NCBI GenBank assembly: GCA_900155495.1
Contig: FTLJ01000603.1
Coordinates: forward strand, 25,418 to 89,417
Direction: 5' to 3'
From: Porogramme epimiltina
Taxonomy: Eukaryota > Basidiomycota > Agaricomycetes > Polyporales > Polyporaceae
DNA length: 64,000 nucleotides
Below, piece after piece: positions 58,160-64,000 of this stretch. The position numbers and the translations under genes were made by a program. How positions within the stretch are numbered: the stretch's first letter is position 1; each line of letters opens with the position of its first letter. Under the pieces are notes generated by a model, which did no database searches, had not been told where the DNA came from, and worked only from the letters and a program-made list of their open reading frames with translations.

Positions 58160-60738
58160 ATGCCTTCCGGCGAGCCTCCTCACGTCTCACGTATGGAACC
58201 CTCTCGGGACCCTGACGGTGACATAGAAGATACTCTGACAGAGTCTTTAGCTGACCTGGGCATTGGTATGTTGCCTCGCGACACTCCGATGTCGAGGGAC
58301 CATGCTTACGACTGGTGGTACTGCGAAATAATCGGACTGACATGTCAGCGTTCCCCAAGGCTTGTGCGACAAATGTCAATAGCTCTTTCCTCAGTGACCA
58401 CCTCAGGTCTCCCCCAGTTAGGACCCCAATCGCGCACGAAATATTCGAGGGCATCGAAACTATCGCAACAGAAATCCCCGAGGAAGCGATAACCTTACCC
58501 ATGGCGACCCTCTTGACCACCTTGAGCAGGGATTTGTATGGCACGTTGTCTCATTCTTTTGTATACATCTCTTCACTGACAAAAATCATATAGACCAACT
58601 TCCAAAGTCTGTTAAATCAGCACTCGAGACGAGACATAAAATTGCGGGTCCCATCACCTTCCTCGATACCCACAAGCTACCCCCGACCTTTTCTCCCGTG
58701 GATGATCTCGAATTCACAACGATGCAGGCCCCAGACATTGTGGGGGTCTTCCATCCCTCGGAGTTTGATGACGGACGGCTCCCTGTGCCTCACCATATGA
58801 TCGAGGCCATCGTTGTGGCGCAGGCTCAGAATGCATCTACCACGAGTGGCCTGGGGCAAGCGGCTGCTTGCTCCTACCGTCACCTTCAGGCACGTCCCGA
58901 CCACCCGTCTGTTTACTGCCTTCTGTTCAAGCATCAAGGGTATCGCATACTTCTTACTGATCCAATTGGAGTGGTCGCGTCCGAACAGTCCGACTGGTCG
59001 GATCTTACGCTGCTCGAGGGCTACGTATACTCCCTATATTACCCACCCAACAACCACTGTATGGTGGACGAGTCAGTCTCTCTTGATGGGGTGTACCCGA
59101 ATACCCCAGCAACGTGGACCTTCAAGTTTGGTGAGAAGGTATACACAGACGGCCGGGCCATTGCCATTGGCGGGGCGTGGGGGAGAAGTACACAAGTTTA
59201 TGCGGTCCAGGCCGACACTAAGACCAAGAACGAGCTTCTCGTCAAACAATACTACCGTCATTTCGAACGTCCCTTCCGGGAAGAGGCCGTGTTGAAGGCC
59301 ATTCATGCCAAGGGTGACATTCCAGGCGTCGTTCGTCTATCCGAGTCCATCACTGTTCCTTGGCGAGGAGGTGAACTAACCGTTGGCTCTAAAGAAGACA
59401 GCACTGAGCGCCACAAGGTAAGACTTTTGCTGCTAGACCAAGGGGAGTCGTTGGATAGGGCACAGAGCGTCAATGATGTACTTCGGTGCTTTTACGATGT
59501 CCTAGAAGGTACGACGGTGTCCCGGGTAGTCGCATTTTTGTCCACTAACTTGCGCTTGATCAGTTCATCGAACGATTTTGAACGATAGAGGTGTTCTTCA
59601 CCGTGACATGAGCAAGTTCAATATCCTCATGTACCCCCGACGCGCGCCAGTAAATACGTGTGGGGTCTACCCACGCACACCCCCATTCATCGAAGAGATC
59701 CTATCCGGGGAACCGAAGTAGGTGCGATGCGCTTAAGACGTTTTTGTCGCTCACTTACTGTACTAGATCCGCCGGCGAGCGCACAGCTTCCTGCCTTCTA
59801 ATCGACTTCGACAATGCTGCACAACTCGATATCATACGGTCGGACCCTTCTCACAGTGAGCTCACACATCGCACGGTGCGTTTCCGACTTTTCTATCAAG
59901 TAATTTTTATTGCTCACACTCATTCTAGGGAACACCGATGTACATCTCCAGGGCCGTGTCCCTTGGTGCTACCATGGTCGATAATAACTCTCTGAAGGGG
60001 TTCCCAATGCCTGAGCTTCATGGTGACGCTCTCGAGCTCTATCGCCAGGCGCATCCCGAGCGTCTCTCCAAATATCGGGACCATGGAAATACGTCTCACG
60101 GCGGTCGGTCTCCCAGTGCTCGAGGAATTGAGATAGATGATATCGACGACGGGTCTGTTTCGACGCCGCACTATTTCCATCGCGCCGAATACGACGTGGA
60201 GTCCGTATACTGGTCGATGGTATGTACCCTGCTCAGAGCCCACCCCCGAGACGCGCCCAAGGAGAAGTATGCATGCGACGACGTCGAAAAGGTCTGGGCA
60301 AAGCTTCTTAACCACCAGATACCCATGCTCCCGGCTGGAGAGGACGAACGGACAGCAATTCTGATCAAGAAGAACACCCTATGGAGAGCACTGTTTTTCC
60401 AAGAAATGCACGACGTCGCTAGCCTGCTATACCAGATCTCTCGTCACATCACATCGGAGTATGCCCTTTTCGACTGGGATGAAGGCAAATATCACGAAGA
60501 TCATCTGCACGAGGCTGTCCAGCGCCTCATCCTGGATTACCTCGTCAGCCACCGCAACAACCCCATTCCTCTAGACCCAGATCATCTCCGTCCGACTGAC
60601 GGCCCTAGCATGGAGCGGAAGAACGCTCGTGTCGCAAACTCCCATGCATCAGGTACTCAGTTGGTCGGGACAGGGCCTGGGATGTGGCGAGAGGGCATGG
60701 GATGTGGCGAGAGGGCAGGAAGGGCCCTCTCTACCTGA
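58160..60738 (+). CDS. Fungal-type protein kinase FunK1-2 with frameshifted C-terminal tail
   Basis: Tandem paralogue of FunK1-1. Exons 58160-58265, 58349-58540, 58594-59508, 59564-59717, 59767-59875, 59929-60738; 761 aa as encoded. Kinase core intact: LHRDMSKFN, LIDFDN, GTPMYISRAV, YDVESVYWSMVC. The donor of intron 2 is GC (tatg|gcacgt), in place of GT in FunK1-1; the GT four bases further on would lead to a stop. At 60679-60718 a 20-bp tandem duplication shifts the frame after GPGMWREG, giving MGCGERAGRALST and a stop. Without it the frame would continue about 65 codons more to 60935 with a basic tail resembling FunK1-1 (KKAGRPPARALSRHAT). The kinase domain itself should be unaffected. Confidence 0.85.
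60679..60718 (+). repeat. 20-bp tandem duplication in FunK1-2
   Basis: GATGTGGCGAGAGGGCA occurs at 60681 and again at 60701, with period 20. FunK1-1 has a single unit at the same place (GATGTGGCGCGAAGG), so FunK1-2 gained a unit. Confidence 0.9.
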
Positions 60739-61185
60739 ATGACGCAGGTATAACGCCCGCCCCAGCAGGCGTTGTCAAGGTGCCCCCCGCTGTGCCTGCG
60801 GCAGCCCCGAGAAAGAAGGCCGGAAGACCTCCTGCCCGCGCTCTTTCCCGCCACGCTACCGCCGAGTCAGAAGTCAGCATCCAAGGTTTGCGTCGCAGCG
60901 GCCGTCGGCGGACGGCGGCATCTCAACCCTCTTGAACCCTATCTCCACACTCGCTGGTGGTTGACACCTACCGGCCTATGCCACGAGTATCCTACTCTTC
61001 GGCATCTGTCACGGCCGACACAGCACTCTTCGCCCTCTCTTTGAACTGCTCCATTGTATTACGTTTCCCGCGGATCCTCATGTACTACGTTATATTGTCG
61101 GAATACATATCAAGTTAGCCAATAGACATATTGAGTGCACCATCCTCAACCAGGGACCATATTCCCGAGAACCAACCCCAAAAAC
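60739..61185. other. 3' region of FunK1-2, including former coding tail
   Basis: 60739-60935 is the part that continues the kinase tail in the shifted frame (Pro/Ala/Lys/Arg-rich, ending in TCTTGA at about 60935). Beyond that is convergent spacer to the peroxidase gene, with nothing seen. Confidence 0.55.
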
Positions 61186-62372
61186 TTACACGCCTGCCTG
61201 CTTAGCCTCGCTCACCCCCTCAGCGCTGTGCGCCATCACGCCCTTCAGCGACCCGTCCACCTCCTCCCGCACGCCCAGCTCCACTCGGAGCAGCGTGAGG
61301 TTGAGGCCGAGTATCGTGAGCCCCATCCGGCCGCGCGCGCGCGGCTCCCACCCCTCCCTCAGACGCTCCTCAAGCAGGAACGCACGGAGGTCCTCCACGT
61401 CCCCCCCAAACACATTCAGGATCTGCGACGCACTTTAAGCGCAAAAAAACGCGCATTAGCACCTAGAAGGGGAGCAGGGGGACTAGGGGGGCACAAGAGA
61501 AGGTAAGGACGCACTTGGAGCTCCCCGCGAGCTTCTGCGCGAGCGAGAGCGAGAACTGCGGGTCCGCGGCCTTGCACTCGGCGCGGCGCCGGCCCATCGT
61601 GCGCGCGAGGTCCGCCGCGCAGAGGCGCGCGCGCGCGCGCGGACCCGCCATGCCCTTGCTCGCGTCCGTCCCGCGCGCGAGCAGCGCCTCGACGAGCGCG
61701 GGGCTCGGCGCGGCCTGGTTTGGGGCGTTGTAGATGTTGTCGCCTGTGTGTGCGTCGTGCGAGGTGCATCAGCCCGCGTGAACCGGAACACGGGAGAGGG
61801 GGAGAAGGAGGAGGAGAGGGAACGCACGGGTGAACGAGCCGTCGTGCTCGATCATGTTGTGCGCGCACACGTCCGCGAGGTCGAACGTGCCCCGCGCGTA
61901 GTCGCGCCCGAGGAGGCGCGTGGCCTGCGTCGCGAGGAGGAGCGCCATCGGCCGCGCGACGTGGTACGTGCGCACGAGCCCGTCCGCGACGTCCGTGAAG
62001 CGCACGCCGCGGCCGTCGCGCGGGATGATGCCTGTCGCCGTGGCACGCCAGCACTCTCGTCAGCACAAAGTCGTGGAGTGGGGATGCCAGGGGGTGGTGG
62101 GACTTACCGTGGTTCGCCATCGTGTTCAGCGCGGGGCACGGGCTGCGCGCGGCCCCCGCGCCGGGGGGCGCGTACGCGGGCCACCGCCCGGCGAACCCGG
62201 GGTCGCCGGGGGGTATGACGTGCCCGCGCTCGCGCGACGGCGTGAGGACGTTGACGAGCGCGAGGCCGACGTCCCAGACGTACAGCCACAGGATGAGGAG
62301 GAAGTTGCCCGTCTCGGAGCCGAGGACGATGAAGGCGCGGCGCGTGCCGATGGCGAGCTCGCTGAGCGTCAT
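61186..62372 (-). CDS. Heme-thiolate peroxidase (chloroperoxidase / unspecific peroxygenase type), membrane-anchored
   Basis: Member of the chloroperoxidase-like family, which uses H2O2 to oxygenate or halogenate organic compounds. Exons on minus 62372-62108, 62031-61828, 61743-61515, 61432-61186; 314 aa. Heme ligand Cys79 is in SPCPALNTMANHG, the family signature. EHDGS at residues 150-154 supplies the acid-base and metal-site residues. VFGGDVEDLRAFLLEER and LNLTLLRVELGV near the end are family blocks. Instead of a plain signal peptide, residues about 22-44 (GNFLLILWLYVWDVGLALV) are a hydrophobic segment about 20 residues in, suggesting anchoring. Length suits the short family I. Very high G+C; ARARAR-type runs at 61630-61680 lie within coding sequence. 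Confidence 0.88.
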
Positions 62373-63852
62373 CTCGTTGGATCGGGGGGTGGGGAGGGTG
62401 GGGAGAGGGGTCGCGGTGCGGCCTGTACCCCCTTCAAGTTGCGAGGCGGGAGGTTTTTATGGTGTCCTCGAAATCCGGTGTGGCCGACAAGGGGTTCGTG
62501 CATTCGTCCCGGGGAGGGAAGACACGCGCGCGGCCGTGCGGCGGCCCAAACAGAAGCAGACGCGTCCCCAACCTAATGGCCTATCCCGCACCCTATCAGC
62601 ATTGAACACCAGGTTGGACTACAAACAGGCTGACCGAAGGAATCGAACCAGCCCCCGAACAGATGCGCAAATCCCGCGGACGCGATTCGCGGCGCGCCGC
62701 AGCCCGTCGGCTGTAGCCTTTGCGGGGCGGGGGCGTTCCAGGACGTCGCTGACGGCCCCGGGGCCCTGTCGGGGGTGCACTGAAGCGCGCCGGCGCCGTA
62801 GCCGCCGCGCGCGTGCACTCGCTGTGGCCGGTGCGCATCCTTGGTACTTGGAGAATAGAGACGGTGCTTGATGGGGTGGAGCACCGGCAGCCCAGCCACG
62901 AATGTTTGGCACCATTACCGCTCTGCGATGACGCGCCGTGCTGCAGAATACGGCGAGGACGGTCCCCCGGGGGTGGCACTCAGCACTAGGACCGTCCGGG
63001 TGAAACATTCAACAGTCCCGTCGCCCGACAGACGCGGCGCACGCCCCCGCGTCGCGTCGGACGTCCTGGCAGGCCTGTCTTGGAACTTGGAAGGATCTGC
63101 GGAGCCTATTACTCCTGGGGCCCCACGTGCGGGCGATTGTGCGGCCCGCCCCTCCCCCGCGGGAGAGCCTGAGATTTGACCGTATATGAAAGAAGCGGTG
63201 AGGATCGCTCCCGCCGCACGGCGTTCCCAGCCACGTCGCGTCAACGTCTATGAGAGAAGGCGGAGCGCCGCCCGCATGATCGACCCCTGGGTGTGTGCTT
63301 GATCGCTTCTCCGGGGAGCACGCTAGAGTTGGCGGGGAGAGCACCTACTAGTCGCGCGTGCGCAGCAAGTGGGTCCGTGCTGCAGCTGGTATAGTACTGT
63401 GATATCTGGAGAAAGAAGTTAGTTGAGAGGCCTAGGAGGGCTGGAGATATAGCGAGAGCTCACCACTTCATCCTTTGGCATGAAGCTCGGAAGCGTCAGT
63501 CCATAATGGGGGGGCTGTCATGGTGGTTTATAGAAAACAGCTGCAGCGCTCAGCTGGGCATCAGTGCGCATGTGTCAGGGACGGGCGCTTCATAGACACT
63601 CAGTGTTTAGACTCAGTGCCACAGCACGTACGGTACTCCCCTTTACATGATCAGCTTACGCCTATGACGGTATTTTCATCGACCAGTACTCTGTATGAGC
63701 TGCTCCGTGACCAACAGGCGCAGTTAGGATTTTATTCAGCCGCTAGAATGAAACAGCTATAAGAAAGTGACCATAAAACACCCCAAGCTCGCGTTTTAAC
63801 TACCCCACCCCAGGCACCGCCAAGCCCCCCCGCAGCCCCGGCCCCGGAGCGC
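62373..63852. other. Intergenic region upstream of the peroxidase
   Basis: About 1.5 kb. GC-rich to about 63300, then mixed. Many overlapping open frames with no motif and no splice support; I call no gene. A tRNA was looked for around 62600-62700 and not found. Confidence 0.4.
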
Positions 63853-64000
63853 ATGCAGCCACCCTCTCCAGTGCCCACCCCTCCGCCCCTAGCCTTCACG
63901 CTTCAAGCTTCCTCCCCCAACCCCTTGCCCCCTCCCCACCCTCCGTACAACGGCGCCTACTTCTCCTTCGCGCCATCAACGCGCATGAGCTGCTGCGTGC
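63853..64000 (+). CDS. Possible start of a proline-rich protein (runs off window)
   Basis: An open frame begins at ATG 63853 and stays open to the edge (MQPPSPVPTPPPLAF..., later NGAYFSFAPSTRMS). It could be the first exon or a middle exon, since an acceptor-like CCCCACCCCAG lies just upstream at about 63810. Pro-rich sequence can arise by chance in C-rich DNA, so this is weak. Confidence 0.22.
   Translation, partial: MQPPSPVPTPPPLAFTLQASSPNPLPPPHPPYNGAYFSFAPSTRMSCCV

Noticed and set aside
62580..62700. Possible tRNA (a GGTTCGATTCC-like T-arm on the minus strand)
   Set aside because: No matching acceptor, D or anticodon stems could be folded around it.
61483..62871. Several long open frames on both strands over and beyond the peroxidase gene
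   Set aside because: Arg/Ala-rich shadows of GC-rich sequence; only the frame carrying the PCP and EHD motifs has family support.

Overview
The window looks like a chromosome segment from an Agaricomycete basidiomycete, most likely a wood-decay (polypore-like) fungus. The genes carry many short introns of about 45-75 nt with GT-AG (sometimes GC-AG) borders. The families present are typical of that group: fungal-type protein kinases (FunK1), a DUF7587-like protein, a heme-thiolate peroxygenase, a sedolisin, and multiplied aryl-alcohol-dehydrogenase-type aldo-keto reductases. Gene models below were joined by hand from splice sites and reading phase; lengths and phases close for every model given as complete. 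Family names come from motif recognition, not from searches.

Layout. 0-5 kb: two head-to-tail copies of a membrane-anchored TAP-like alpha/beta hydrolase (copy A runs off the left edge, copy B is complete), with duplicated upstream regions. 5.3-9.8 kb: a divergent housekeeping pair, RTF1 (Paf1 complex) and SOF1/DCAF13 (U3 snoRNP WD40 protein), sharing a promoter of about 240 bp. 9.9-16.1 kb: gene-poor sequence with one small probable mitochondrial protein. 16.2-18.5 kb: a secreted sedolisin (S53). 20-25.4 kb: a DUF7587-like protein and a proline-rich membrane protein, with dispersed repeats around both. 26.8-29.1 kb: a third, secreted TAP-like hydrolase.

29.4-54.5 kb is the striking part. 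Four aldo-keto reductases (AKR1-4) and three 364-residue alpha/beta hydrolases (HYD1-3) are spread over 25 kb, in blocks that also share flanking DNA and TATA-box promoters. One hydrolase block ends in an unrecognised 319-residue gene (geneE); the sister block keeps only a frameshifted tail of it. A decayed membrane-protein locus with an exact 240-bp-spaced intron duplication sits between blocks. Single-copy genes lie in or next to this zone: a mitochondrial-targeted protein of unknown role, eS30 and EMC2. 55-60.9 kb: two tandem FunK1 kinases, the second with its C-terminal tail changed by a 20-bp duplication. 61.2-62.4 kb: a membrane-anchored heme-thiolate peroxidase. 62.4-64 kb: mostly without genes.

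How the genes may work together (inference): sedolisin plus three TAP-like hydrolases would make a peptide-scavenging set outside the cell. The AKR and HYD genes look like a repeatedly copied two-gene module for ester cleavage and aldehyde/alcohol conversion, in keeping with aromatic metabolism in wood decay; the nearby peroxygenase would fit the same theme.
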